Source of the DNA: Aulostomus chinensis
Lineage: Eukaryota; Chordata; Actinopteri; Syngnathiformes; Aulostomidae
DNA length: 64,000 bases
Direction of reading: 5' to 3'
Assembly (NCBI GenBank): GCA_037954235.1
Contig: JBBMOA010000007.1
Location: 19,343,457-19,407,456, forward strand
Below the pieces are notes generated by a model. The model searched no databases, was not told where the DNA came from, and saw only the letters and a list, made by a program, of their open reading frames with translations. Shown piece by piece: positions 34,401-48,552 of this stretch (positions within the stretch are counted from its first letter, which is position 1; the number at the start of each line of letters is the position of its first letter). The position numbers were made by a program, and so were the translations under genes.

Positions 34401-37400
34401 ATTTCTACTTTTGATGAGGCTGGAATCTGTTATGTATTTTGACCACTAGAGGGGGACAGTGAGCTCATTACACATGTTCTCCCTCACGACCCACATTCCT
34501 CTTGATTTCTGCTTTTTGTCAGAGGCTCAATGGAGGCTTGTTGGTGAGAGAATTATCACAGGGCTCTCTCCTGGGCCTTGCTGACTGAATTTTGATGACA
34601 GACTGTAAACAACATTAAATATCTGTTGTGTTGGTCTTCTGGCATTTCCTGAAATGGGCTTGAGCGTTTCCCTTTTTCTAATTTTTTCTCAGTCATTTTG
34701 CATCGGGCATATCATTAATCCTACAGGGTTTTGTTTTGTTTGGAGGAGCCTATGAATGGCTGATTGCCGCTGTGCTTTTGCCCCAGGGCACTCTGGCATT
34801 TCCTATGTAGTATTGATTCCTCTGCCATGCTGCATTATGCTGAGCATGGTTCCGGTGATGGTCTGCGGTCGGTGCCACAGCCCAGTTCCCTGTGGTGTGA
34901 TCCCAGTGTTGTCAGTCAGCCCGTGTTAGACATCTGGCTGTTAGATGTTTTTTCCCTCCTCATACTGGTGTATCTCACTACACCCTAATGCTATCTAATG
35001 GCCATGGCTCTGGGTACTGCTCATAATCCCCATCCCACCCAGTTTGGGCTTAATGGACATTGATAGATGATGGAGTCATCGGGAATGGGATGCAAAGTGC
35101 TCATGTAGCCCCCAGCCACAATCCCCCAGTGGATCTGTGGGCAATCTGCATGGTGCACTCTGACACAAACGGCTCACTATAGTCCGCCTATAAACTAATG
35201 GTCGTAAACACAACAATTGTCAGGAAGTGACTCCTACCACGCTCTACTAAGGCTACTGTGTTACTGTAATGCTTATAAACTAAAGGTAATGTTATCGCTG
35301 CCCAAAATAGAAATGTACGTTCCACTCAACGGGAGTAGAATGGGTCATGTATGCTTATTAACGCTCACCATAGCCCACAGCTCTAATTAGTTTCTCTCAG
35401 TTCTTAATGCCGTTCCTGATTTTATCAGACACATTAGCCAGAGCCTACCTCAAGAGGCAGCAATCCAAATTTTTTCCAATTCTGTTCTGTTTCCAACACA
35501 CATACTGATTCTAGGACCATAGCTCCTTTTTTCTGTAATCTTATCTTTTTTTTTTTTTTGCTATGATGTTTAAAGTTACAGCATGATGCGGTCGTAAACC
35601 ACACGGCACTTCTTTTTTATCACGGCAGCAAAAAAACACGCTCGTTGTAAATTTAAGTCCAGATCTTTTTTCTTTTTTTTTCAAACCGTATACGTCTCAT
35701 ATTACATTATTGTGGAGAGACTCTGAGGCACTATGTGGATCGGCACTGTTATGCCAATATCCAATCTGTGCATGAAGTCAGTAGATTTGAATAGCTTAAC
35801 TTTTGGTTCCTTATTCTGATATTCCTGATCCGATATCCGATCTGAAATCTTAGACATTTCCATGCTTCTCCCTTTAGAACTGATGTGACATCCACATCAT
35901 TTAAGATGTTAAGTGATGGGGGAAAAAAGTTTCAAAAACAGATGGGCAAAAGCAAGTCATCTTGCATCAGTGCCGAAGGTCTCATTTTTTTGTTTTCTTT
36001 TTTTTTTTTAACTTCATGCCTCTGTCTGCTATGGAGGTGGAGAACGAAAGGTTTAGTAAATTTAACCAGTCAAAAAAAAAAATTCAAAAAACCCTCAGGT
36101 TTTTGGAGATTATTAAAAAAAAAAAAGGATTTCTTTCATGTAACTGGTTAAAATAGCAAACAGGCTAGTAAATTGTTTAAATAAAAAAACTGTAAATGAA
36201 TGACTCGAGTCAATAACCTCAGCTCTACCTGTGCATCCTTGTCACTGTTTATGGATGGACCACTGGCTTTTACTGGCCGCCCTACTTTATGGCAAGGCTT
36301 CTAGGAGGTTAAACATTTTGTCATTCCTCATGAAATGTTATGTGAGGGTTGTATTTAGGTAAGTGTGTCTGTTAACATGCTGAAAGCCACTTTATGGTCC
36401 CTTCACTCACTGTTGGTTCACCTGTCAGAGGAGAGGCAAGCCTCTCTCCATCTTGGCCTTCATTACCAAATGAACGCCAGGCAGGAGTGGCGGTCTTTTT
36501 CTGTTAACCACCTCTAATCAACAGACCTGCTGCTGCTGGACACATCTTTCACTCGCCTGACTTGTCTATTAACTAAAAGCACTGTGAAGCTTTACTCTCA
36601 ATTACCACTCCCTTCACGATCCCCATCAATCAGTTGTGTCCGTTTCATTAGAGCTCAGGGGGGAAAAGCTCCCCACGGTGCACCACCTCTGGATAACCAA
36701 CATTTGAAGTCAGCTTTCTGTTGTGTAATAGAGCCCCTTCTCTCAGACACTCATGGAATTAATGTTTGTTTAACTAACTGAATTTTTTTTTTAACAATTA
36801 TTATCCAGAAAATATTTACTCACAACTAATGTCATGCACTTTTGCTATATTCTTCACTCTTGCTTTCCAGGAAGTTTTAATGATGCTGGACAACTATGTT
36901 CGTGATTTCAAAGCTCTCATCGACTGGATCCAGCTTCAGGAGAAGTTGGAGAAGACCGATGCTCAGAACAGGTGATCTCCCTGTATTCATTCGTTTTTTT
37001 GTCTCTTACTTTCCTTTGCTTCCCGTTTTCAATCGCTCCCGAGTTGAAACTGTATCTGGTTCCTGGCTTTGAGTCTCAAACAGAAGGAATCAATAGCTTT
37101 GGCTTTAATTCAAAGAGATCCATGAGCTTGTTGGCTTTTCTTTAACACAGTGACCACTGCAACCGTAAATTGACAAAGAAATAAAATTCCCCAGTGCTAC
37201 TCCCCCCCCCCCCCAGTTGCTCATTTAAGGCATACTGTTAATCAATACAACAACCTGAAACTGCCGTATGCAAGGGAATCAGCCATTTAACTTATTTGCC
37301 AAAGGATGAGCCAAGTCTGTCTCTTGTTGGCAGCAAGAAATCGTTACTGACATTAGTTAAGTAATGTTCTTTTTTTTTTTCTTTCCTTTTTTCTTTTTTG

Positions 37401-40400
37401 AGGCCTACGTCTTTAGCCTGGGAGGTGCGTAAGATGTCTCCTGGACGCCATGTGATGCCCAGCCAGTCAGCAGAGAGAATGGTTCCTTCTCCGGGTGCAC
37501 GTCGTACCCTCAACTTTGGGTAAGCTCTGTTGTTTTCCATCATTGCTCTTGCTGTGTCAGACAGTCCTGTCTAGGGCAAAGTCTCAAGTGTTGATGCTTT
37601 TATGGAACCAAATTCCTTGTTTTAACCTGAAGAATACCTTTTGATATTTTGATTGATTGAGGTTGAAATCGACACAAATGTTGATTGGATTACAATACAT
37701 GGTGTCATAGTATGTTATCAGGTTGTTAACCAATCTGTGCCTGCCAGAAGGCAATAATGTCCATTTGAATGGGTTAGAGGATGCAGACCATTTTATCTTG
37801 CTATAGCGCCATTGATTTCTCATGGTAGAGTATTAGTTTAGTGCAATTTGTTGAGTCTCTCACTCTTTGGCTGTACAATCAGTGGAAGGTGTAGATGAAA
37901 GTGTCAGTTAAAGGCTGCTGAAGCATTAGCTCAGTATAGGCAGTGCTCTGTAATCTGACGCTGCAGGAAATGGATATTGATCACGATGGAGGCCTGTTGC
38001 CCAGTACAGTCCAATCTGCTAGTGGAGAGTGCTTGGTTTAGCTTGGCACCATCTTCAAACCGCTGAAGTGACTCTGACGTGCAGCGGGAAGTGCTCGGAG
38101 ACAAGAATAATATACCAAAACACCTGCATACTTTCAATTTTTATACATGATGCGCATTTGTCTTTTCAGTGGTCCTTCACCTGTCCTGGCAGCAGCCCGA
38201 CTCTCCCACACAGGCCCCAGCTGGGCAGACCGAGTGAAGTGCACTCAGTCGCTCCCTAGCTGCAGTCAGCCAACAACTTATCCAGTAGAAAAACAGAGTA
38301 AGAATCCCTCCCTTCTTAGACCTTGATTGTACTCTTTAGACATCTTGAGTACAGCAGGACATAATCAAGTACCTTGTGTTTGCTCCAGGTAAAAAAGATG
38401 CTGAGGGTTGGGAGACTGTCCAGCGAGGACGTGCTTCTAAGCCTCGATCTGCTGCTATAGTTGCTAAGGTCAGTCCTGTCTTGGCTCATGTCATCCCGAA
38501 GCCGGACAGCACAAAGGAGAAGCCCCCACATCTCCCTCCAGAAGAAAAGCAGGAAGTCTGTCCTCAGTGTCCCTCAGACATCAACACAACCCCAGCAGAT
38601 ACTGAGCTGCAAGTCCCTGCAGAGCCTGACTCCGTGGAGAAGGTTGAACATCCAGAGAGTGGGCATACCATGGAGGTACCTTGTGACGTCTCTCTCCCAG
38701 AGGAGTCCCCTGGATATCAATTATTCACAAGAAGCAGAGTAATACTAGACCGGTTTATCAGCCGCATTGTTTTTGTTTGGCCTCAGTGATATTCATATAC
38801 AGACTGTCTAGACAGGCGTATCAGGCGATTGATTGCACACTGACATTTCATTTGTAGAAAACCCCCTTTTCGCTCTCATGAAATAAACACTGCCAATTCC
38901 TCAAGACACACATGGTAAGAGTGTGTTATACTGTATCCACGGGTTGATTTTTGAAATACAAATCTGTATTTCCGGTCAATCTTTGACTGCAAATTTGAAT
39001 CAATGTTTAGGGCATGTCAGTACCAGATTCCCTGCATGATTTGTGTTTACAGCTGTGTTGACATTTTTTTTGTTGTTGCTTGAAATATGCATGTCTTTAA
39101 TTGAGTTTGCGTGTGCTTGTGTGTGACTGTCGGTGCAGCCCCCAGCAGAGAATGTACAAGACTCGGGGCAGTGTGTCGACGCACCCTGTGAAGACGCGCC
39201 TCCCCCCATAGCTGCTCTTACCCCTTTCCAAGCCCAAGAGCCCACCCCATCCTCAACAGACATTACCTTATCAGTCCCAGTCCCAGCCCCAGCTCTGGCC
39301 CTCTCCACATCCCCAGATCTACCCCAGACGGATGGGCTCGGTGGACTGTTGGCCTTGGGGGACAGTGGGGCTGAGGGGGGTGCGTCACAGGGCATGGCCA
39401 CATCTGCTCCACGACAGGCTGAGACTCCCATGGCAGCGGTGAAACTGGAGAGTGTGCTGGACCCCACAGAGCTTTCTACTGTGAGTGCTGAGAGATGGAG
39501 GAGCAGAGGGAGGGGTGGTCGGGGGGGGGGGGGCAGGGATTCCCAAAGGTGCTTCACCGCCTAAACAAAGTCAATCTTAAGAACCCCCCCTAGACCAAAT
39601 GTGCTGGCATGACCGCATAGCTCTCTGCAGTGTTGTTATAGTAGCATTCACTGTGAAGAATAGCTGTGGATAGACAGCTTTTGTCTTCCAGCAAGTGCTT
39701 GTAGGGTGTTACCCAAAAATCTTGTCCTGTGCCAGTTTATTTGGACAAAAAAAACTGCTGTTCTCCGGTTCTGATGATATGATATGTAGTTTGTGTTCCA
39801 CTGTAGCCTTTCTAGGTTGACCTTTGATAAACATGTTTTACAGAAGTTATTTTGACCTGTCAAAGCAGGAAGGTCTGATTAATAACATTAATGATGGCTG
39901 CATGGCCATCCTCTGATATGGTGTAGGTGATAATTCATGTAACTGAGCTGTCATCAATATTTTCCTCTTCCTGCATTGGCAAGTCAAAATCTCTGCCAGG
40001 AAAATGATCTTAAATTTGAAGGTCATTTAGTCTAAAAGTTAACTCATCTAATTTGTATTCTTGGCTTGGCACACACTTCAGCCTTCCTTTTCATGCCTCT
40101 TATAAGACGCATAAAATAATTTAACTGTTTGTGACTCTGTCATTGCAATGTTAAGGAAATCGGCCATACTACCACTACTACCAATTTCACAAAGGCCACA
40201 AATTAAAACCGGAGGTTGTCTCCTTCCACCATCTCTTCATCCTCACAGTAAATGTGCCCTGCATGACTCTGGAATGCTTCTTCACTTGTGATTCTTGTGA
40301 TGGTTGTGTGAATAGGTTGGTATGATGTCCCCTCAATCTTTGTATCATGCTCTTAATATAGCTTTCCTATCAGAGGTGCTATATTGATTGTTTTTACTGA

Positions 40401-43400
40401 GAAATACTGCCCACTTTGAATATCTAAACTCGGTGGTGTTGCTGGACAGCATTTTCACGTATGCTATTCAAATGTCCTATCTGCATAGTTTTATATTAAG
40501 CAACATATTGGACAAAACTCTTCAGCTAGTCGATGACTTTTTCAAGGGTATCTTCATCAGTACAGGACAATTGTACTTGATTCTGTATTCTTGTATGAAT
40601 GGAGTTTCTGTTATACTAGTCTTTTTCTTTGTTCAAACAGCGTGTATGACGTGTGTGAGATGATATCTTTGCCATTTGTTCAGCCCCAGTCCATGGCAGA
40701 GGTCCTGGCTAAGAAAGAGGAGATGGCTGACCGCCTGGAGAAGGCCAATGAGGAGGCGATCGCTAGTGCCATTGCAGAAGAGGAGCAGCTGACCAGAGAG
40801 ATTCAAGCTGAGAACAACGACCTGGAGACTGACAATGACTTCTCTGTAAGATGGATCTTTTTTCCCCCCTCTAGTTTATGTTTATATTTTTTATTTTAAA
40901 TTAAAAACGCTGCTCTTTACTACAGGCTAGTATGGGCAATGGAGGATGTGGTGTCAACATCGATTGGAGTGACATGTTGGCAGATTATGATGGTATGGAG
41001 GTGAACATCTAAATTAAACTCTATTTTCTTGATGTATTAATTTGATTGAAATCCATATATTTTCTTTCTTTGCTTTTGTTAGCTCGGGAGCCCTGGCGTC
41101 AGAGCACCTCATGGGGTGACATGGTGGAGGAAGAACCCTCTCGACCTCCTGGTCATGGAATCCACATGCACGAAAAATTATCTTCACCGTCACGCAAAAG
41201 GTGCAGCTTCTTTTTTGAAATGCCATACTCAGGAGTCTGCGGATGTAATTATATCCTCTCAACACAACCAGCATCTCTGTGTGTTGAGTTCCATGATGAA
41301 CAGCGACTCAATCTCATTTTCAGGCCTTTTACTATGTTTTGACAGGGATTTAACCAGGCAGCCTGAAAGTCAAAGGCCCACTTATTGTGTCTGACCTTTT
41401 CGCTGTAAGGCTACCACTCAGAATGTCTAAACAGGCCTAGAGCCTATCGGAGTCCATGACTACCGCATGCATTGTTGATAAGGGGAGGAGACAGAAAAAG
41501 GGGAAGAGATGAATGATTTGTTTCCATATTTTTGTCAGAACCATTGCTGAGTCAAAGAAGAAACATGAGGAGAAACAGCTGAAGGCACAGCAGCTCAGGG
41601 ACAAACTCCGGGAGGAAAAGACGCTCAAACTGCAGAAGCTTTTGGAAAGGGTGAGTAAGACCCCCGAAAGAAACTGCTTGCAAGCTTCGGCCAGACTGGC
41701 TCACAGCGAGAGGTTCTGTCAGCACACTGCCTGATAGAATCACCAAATATTATAACTCCCCCCTCCAGTCGCATCCAAGCCAGCTTGCCGCAGACAGTCA
41801 TTGGAGAGACCCCCTGTCCAAAATCAACAGCCTTTTATGAAGTTTGTTTTTGTTCTCCTGGCCATGGTGTAGTGAGCCAGTCCTAGAATAAATCAGGATC
41901 AACCACATAAATACAGGTAGTGCTGTATATTGATGCTAATCCTCACATGGCAGCACTGCAGAGGCTAGCAACCGAATAATCAAGAAAGCTATGTTGTCCT
42001 GGAGAATGTACTATACAATTATTTAAAAAAAAAATTCAACACCCCCTTCTCACTTTTCTGCAGGAAAAAGAGGTGAGGAAATGGAAGGAGGAATTGTTGG
42101 AGCAACGCCGGAGGATGATGGAGGAAAGGCTGTTACACGCAGAGTTTAAAAGAGATCTGCAACTGCAGGCGATCGTGAAGAAGGCTCAAGTAGAGGAGGC
42201 CAAGGTAGGGGAGCAGTTCTCTTGGAAGTTTCTAATCATATACTCTAGACAACTGAGGATATTTCTGAATGTAGTTACTTTGGCACGTTTTTCATCGTCA
42301 ATACTACATGATATTCGATACACCCAAAAAGTTAAAAATCTTGTTCTAAATTTAAGGTTTGAAATATGTAGACTGGAGAGAGACGAAATAACTACATGCG
42401 TGTGCAAGCGCATATGCTTATTTACATTTTGATCTCCTTGTGTTTTTATATCTCATAACGAATAACTAAATGTGTTTTCACAGGTAAACGAAATAGCATT
42501 CATCAATACTCTTGAAGCCCAAAACAAGAGACACGATGTCTTGGCCAAGTTAAATGAGTATGAGCAACGCCTCAATGAGCTGCAGGAGGAGAGGCAAAGA
42601 AGACAGGAGGAGAAGCAGGCCAGAGACGAAGCCGTGCAGGTGCTCTGTTATACCTTTTTTGCTTCACTTTTATTTAATCTTCCAGTGACTTTGAAGCTCA
42701 TGTCCTCCTTTTCACAAAGGAGCGCAAGCGGGTTCTGGAAGCAGAGCGGCAGGCACGGGTGGAGGAGCTGTTGATGAGACGGAAGGAACAGGAGGCTCGT
42801 ATTGAGCAGCAGAGGCAAGAAAAGGAGAAGGCTAGAGAGGATGCGGCTCGGGAAAGGGCCAGGTCTGTTGTCTGACATAAACACAGTATTCTCCAATCCG
42901 CCTTTTGATTCCAACAGTCATGATGATTTGTGAAACTGTTTTTTTTTTTTGTTTGTCATATGTGAAGAGACCGAGAGGAGCGTCTGGCAGCTCTAAGTGC
43001 AGCGCAACAGGAAGCCATGGAGGAGCTGCAGAAGAAAATTCAAATGAAGGTAAGTTGTTCTGGCCACCATACTTCTCTATCAGACACCATACAAGAATCC
43101 ATTTTTTTCCATATTGCCCCTGGTTTCTGTTTGTTCTGCCACAGCATGATGAGAGCAGCCGTAGGCATATGGAGCAAATCGAACAGAGGAAGGAGAAGGC
43201 TGCTGAGCTCAGCAGTGGCCGACATGCCAACACAGACTACACCCCCAAACTGACACCATATGAACGGAAGAAGCAATGCTCTCTGTGTGGCGTTGTGGTA
43301 TGTATATCCCATCCAGTCATCGTCAGACCTTGTTTAGGAGATACACTTGAATTGTCTTAAAGCTTACAAACATGGACAAAATGAAGCAACACCATCAGAA

Positions 43401-46400
43401 ATCATACAGGCTGTGTTGCGGATAGTTCGACGGCCACATGTCAGAGACATCTTAAAAAGGGGATATTAGAGGAAAAGAATTCTTCATTTGTGTGTTATAC
43501 ATTTTGACCACCTCATCCACCATCGTTGTGTTTTCCGTTTTCAGAAACGTTTGACTCTGTGCTTCCCTCTAGTGGATGTATTTCTTAACGGATTATTGTT
43601 AACGTTCTTACATTACAGTTACTTGTATGACGTGGACACATTTATTTTCAAATGCAATGTTGCATCGCGCAGCTTTGCTACACTTGATTCTTTCACTCCC
43701 TCTTCCATTTTAACTGCTTGAAATCATTGCTGATTGATTTTAAAATACATCACATCATGTAAAAATCCTGTAAAATCCAGATTTATCTATCCTGTGGTTT
43801 TGTGTAAAGAGCTGTATATTTCTATGTATACATCCTCTAGTCAAGCTGTAATTTGAATTCTTTAAATTAATGTGTGTGTCATGGTAAACATGGGACCAAT
43901 TTGGTAACTCCCCTTAGTTATCTGTGTAGTGTGTGTGTGTGTATATATACAGTCTGTATACAAGAGAACTTCTGACTGCAAGGTGATTCAGGGGAGGGTT
44001 TTTTTTTTTTGGAAAAGGCCACATTTAAATTAGGATTTAACAGCATTCAATATACACAGGCTCTTAAACAGAGATTTACGACTGGACATGATTACGCTTG
44101 TCCGTGCCAGACAACAAATCTACAAGCAGACACATTTATCTGCCATGGCCCCGCCTTCCACGGCAACAAGGGTGGGACATGTTAATGCTTCAAAACCAGC
44201 GTCAGATAAAGAGGGTTTAGGATGATCGAGGGAATCTTGTTAAAATGTTCAATGACCCTGACCAGCATCTGACACGAGGGATCACGAATGGTTCGGCAGC
44301 AAGCACTTTATTTAATGACATGGAACACCAAGTATCATAAATGGGCTGGTTTCCATAGATTGGAGAACAACATTGGCTACTGTAAACCCGCTGCTTGTTC
44401 TTGTTGTTTAAAATGTCCAGTGTTGCTCCCAAATTGCTTCTGGCAGTACTTGACTTAATTGGAGTTTAGGACAACCAAATTCAGTAGCCTGAAGTCTCTT
44501 TAGTAGGCATCAGAACTTCAATATTAAACTTTTTGACAATAAAAACCACTATAATAGTTCCTGTGTTTACTGGCTTGTCAGAAGACTGTCAGCTCATTCT
44601 GTATAATGATGTCCTGTTGTGTTCCTGTTTAATTTGTATAGCTGAGGTATACATGGCTGCTGTGTAACAAACTACCACTTCTCTCAGCTTGTCAGAGTTT
44701 CAGGGGTGGCAGGTCATGTCCTATTGAAAAGCTCTTGTGGTATATAATTTCACCAGCGTCCCATGAGGCTCTGATGACCCTTTCCTAACTCGGCCTCCAT
44801 TGTATCCGCAGCAGTGACCTCTGACCGCTGTGTTTGTGTTTGTAGATCACCTCAGAGGTGCACCTGTTCAGCCACACCAAGGGCAAGAGGCACCAACAGG
44901 CCGTGCGAGACGGCAGCAGCATCCAGGGACGAGAGCTCTCCGACGAGGAAGTGGTGCGTATCAGCCTGCCAACAACAAATGCGCTGCTTCTCTTAAATCA
45001 CACTGCTGCTTGTGTCACGTACAAAGAGACACAGCAGTTGTCTTTTATGACGTGGTCATTATTATTGTTTATGCATCCCCTTATATACCTCCACGGCTTT
45101 GTCAGATTGCAAATGGGCCTTGAAATGTACACAAGTCGGGGTTCAGCGCATCAGTGAAGGGGGTGACATCACCCCGTTGTCGCTGGGCTGTTTTTGTCAT
45201 AGAGCGCCTTTTCCATGGGAAGGCAAGCTCATTAACGCAAGGTAACCTCTCAGGCTGCAATATGAGATTAGCTTTTCAGCAGTGCTCATTGTGAGGCTGA
45301 CAACTGTTGGTGCTATACGCAGCACCTTTGGCCCCAGCAGCTCTGTCATTCAAAGCCTTTTTTTTTTCAGAGGGAATAATTGATACCCTCTCCGTCCCTG
45401 CGTCGAAATGATTTCCTTTCCAAATGCAGGTCAGCCCCCCCCCCCCATTTGACTGTATGATAAACAAGGTACTGAGGAGAAGCCCTTCACCAACATGGTT
45501 GTAAACAGCTGAGCATTATATCATATCCGTTTGCAAAGTATGATATATTTTTTATCTGTAACTATATTTTTGAAACTTTGCATCTTCAAACTCCAAGTTA
45601 AGCTCCTTGTTCTAGCTTGTGTCAGCCTATGTTTGGTTATGCTTATAAATTACTGCAGTATCTGCGATTGATAATATTGAGATGCCCACAACTACTTCTT
45701 CTTACAGTATGTGAAAGCTAATCAAGCCGACCAGCACGGGAATGTCTGGAGACTTTGTTTAGCTAGACTTTAGTTGGCCTCTCGTGCTTCGTGTCAAAGC
45801 TCATTTTGGTGTCCACTATTTAATTCATACCACTGCCAACTATATTCCAGACTGCGGCCCCATAACTCCTCCTGCAATGAAAGATTTTTAATTAAAATGA
45901 AGATGGTTGCCTCAGAGGTCACTCCATAGTTTCTCATTGGAAGCAGGTGGCAAATGCCTCATATTTAATAGTTTCCTCTTTTTCTGAAAGACTCATGAAT
46001 TAAAGTGAAAATAAAAAGATGATCAACAGAGCAGCATCAAAGAGACAGCATTCAGTTGCGATGGCTCTTTTGAACCACAGTTTTTTTTTCCTGGTGTAAT
46101 TTGACATTCAAGACTCGTGGTTTTTGTCGGAGAGACTTTGTTTATCAATCACCTTTCATCAGGGCAGCTCAAAAACACTGGTGGCTCCTCGGTGGGAAGA
46201 CACCCTCTGCTGTCACTGTTTATAGAGCTTGGCAGACAGAACAGTAGAGGGATCACCAGCCCGCAAAAAGGGGTATCAAAACGGACCTCCCGAAGGCTCT
46301 GAATAGTCCTGAAGGTCTTGTTGAAGCTGCTCCGATTGCCACAAATTGAGAACCTTGATGAAATATCCAGAGTGCCAGCTGAAGTGAGCCCCTCCCTCCC

Positions 46401-48515
46401 TTCGCTGTTTTGAAATGTTACGCTCAACACCTACATAGCAAAGAAGTTGCTGTAAAAGCGATACAAAGAACAGTTGGTGTCAGTTTTTTTAAATTGTTTT
46501 TGAATGACGTGTCATTGATGGGATGTAGTTCAATACAAAAAGAAAACAAAAAAAACCGTCATGTGAACCGCTGAGGTGACGGTAATTCCATCCAGTGCAG
46601 TATCGTATCTCATCGAGCAGCCAACTTAAAATTGTGCAGTTTGTTTAACACCAAATGGAAAGCCAACCTCTCAGGCTTTTGTATGTGACAAAAGAGGCCG
46701 TGGGTGAACATATCCCATAGAATCTGTATTTGTGTAGGCTGCCTTTTAGATCTGTGATAGGCCTGTCTGTGCCAGAGAGGGGGGGGGGGGTGTTAAGAGC
46801 AGTATTGTATTACTCCCACCAGAGGCAATCTGTGGTATTGTGCACTACCAAAGCCTGCAGCCAGTAACTTTTCTGCTTTGTTGCAATGGTTCGGTGGTAG
46901 ACACCTGTCTGTCATCACATTTGATCGTCTGACGAAGGCTACAGAAACGCCATCTTGGCCTCTTAACAACTAGAAAAGGAATATTGTAACTTTGTATACA
47001 TTCATATCTGTCTACGTGAGAGCTTTTTGACTGTATTTAATATTTCTTATTACCTTTCTGTGCTATGTGCGTGGTGCGTGCGTGTGTGTGTGTGTGTGTG
47101 CGTGTGTGTGTGAAGGATGTTTTTTAAGCATTATTGAAACTATTCCATTAGGTGAGTGGCCAGATAGCCTCTCAGAGAGATTACTGAACAGCTGTGTCCC
47201 AGCTATGGCCATGCGTCAAGACTGACCTGTAGCATCAGGGAGTAGAGGGCAGAGGTGTCGTGCATACAAATTCAGACATACACAGTCGCTAGGAAAAATA
47301 CAATTTTTTTGAATTTGAATTGTAAAGCGGAGTTCCAATTGATATATCACAGAGATGATGAACACAGTCTGCACCTGTGTTGAGTGAAGACAAACAGAAA
47401 ATAAGTAAAAAATGGGCTGCTTTTTGTTTTAACTCTCCACCCTCTGTCCTATTTACATCCTTTTTCTTTACCCCCCCGCCTCATGGATGTAAAGAATGGT
47501 TACATTTAATATACAGGCATTATTTTTGAAAAACTTTGAGATAACATTTATTTTGACAGATATCTCATCAGAAATTGTAGACTGACATACAATTAGCTTT
47601 TAACAAATATTCCAATGTCCAGCGAAGTGACAAATGTACAGTAGGCTGTATTGCAATACATGAAAATGTAAAACTCCCACATTTTTTAATTTATAATGTT
47701 ATTGCCAATCCTCTTTCCCTTACTGACCACCTTATTCATAAATTAGCTCCTGTCAGACTTTGTTCTAAAGCAATTCAACAGTACTGGAGCCTTCAAAATC
47801 TGATCGTAATTGATTAAACATGACCGTTTTTGCACATTTCAACCCTCCTTGTGTAGCGACACCTGTGTTCACTTCAGTTCTCAATTAAAATAAAAACCAA
47901 CCTCTATTCAGACAGCAGGTGCACTGACAACACTTGTAACCAAAGGCTATGGCATCCCACATACAGGTTCAGCTTGACTGCTGAATGGGAGGCTTTTATC
48001 TGTGGGGCCATCCTATCCTCAGGGGTGCTGGATGACAGCATAATTGGGTAATTGGTTTCTTGCACATGCATCATGTTGTTCAAATTGGGTTACACTCCCC
48101 TGTCTCCTGGTGGAAATATCAAAATCATCTGACAGGGCCAGACAGGAAGCAACACCTCCATCCTTTAGCTTATCCATGAGCGTGGGGGGGGGGGGGGGGG
48201 GGGCGGAGCGGAGCGGAGCTTTTAAAGACTATTGGAGGGTAATTACAGGATAGGATGGTGTTGTTAGCAGCTGCATGTCACACAGTATATATTCACTTCT
48301 AAAGGGTATTGACAGAAAATTTGCAGCTCTGTTTTCCCACTAATGAAGACAAATATTTTGCCACTTTTGTGTCTTACCCTGGATTATTAAGTCTTACTGA
48401 TGAATATTTTACAAGACTCTGGCACGGTCACACATTTGTTGTTTGCTATCTTCTTTACCTCTTTCTATTCATCTAATTACAACAAGTGAAAGGACTCTCA
48501 GTGGTACTTTATATG

Positions 48516-48552
<37 letters not shown>

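Noticed and set aside
39000..39557. Long (185-codon) antisense open frame
   Set aside because: It is the reverse of scaper exon 9, whose Pro/Ser-rich, GC-rich sequence leaves the opposite strand open. No splice or start context supports it.
48185..48225. G-quadruplex as a functional element
   Set aside because: A homopolymer G run of this kind is common in fish introns and there is no positional evidence for function.
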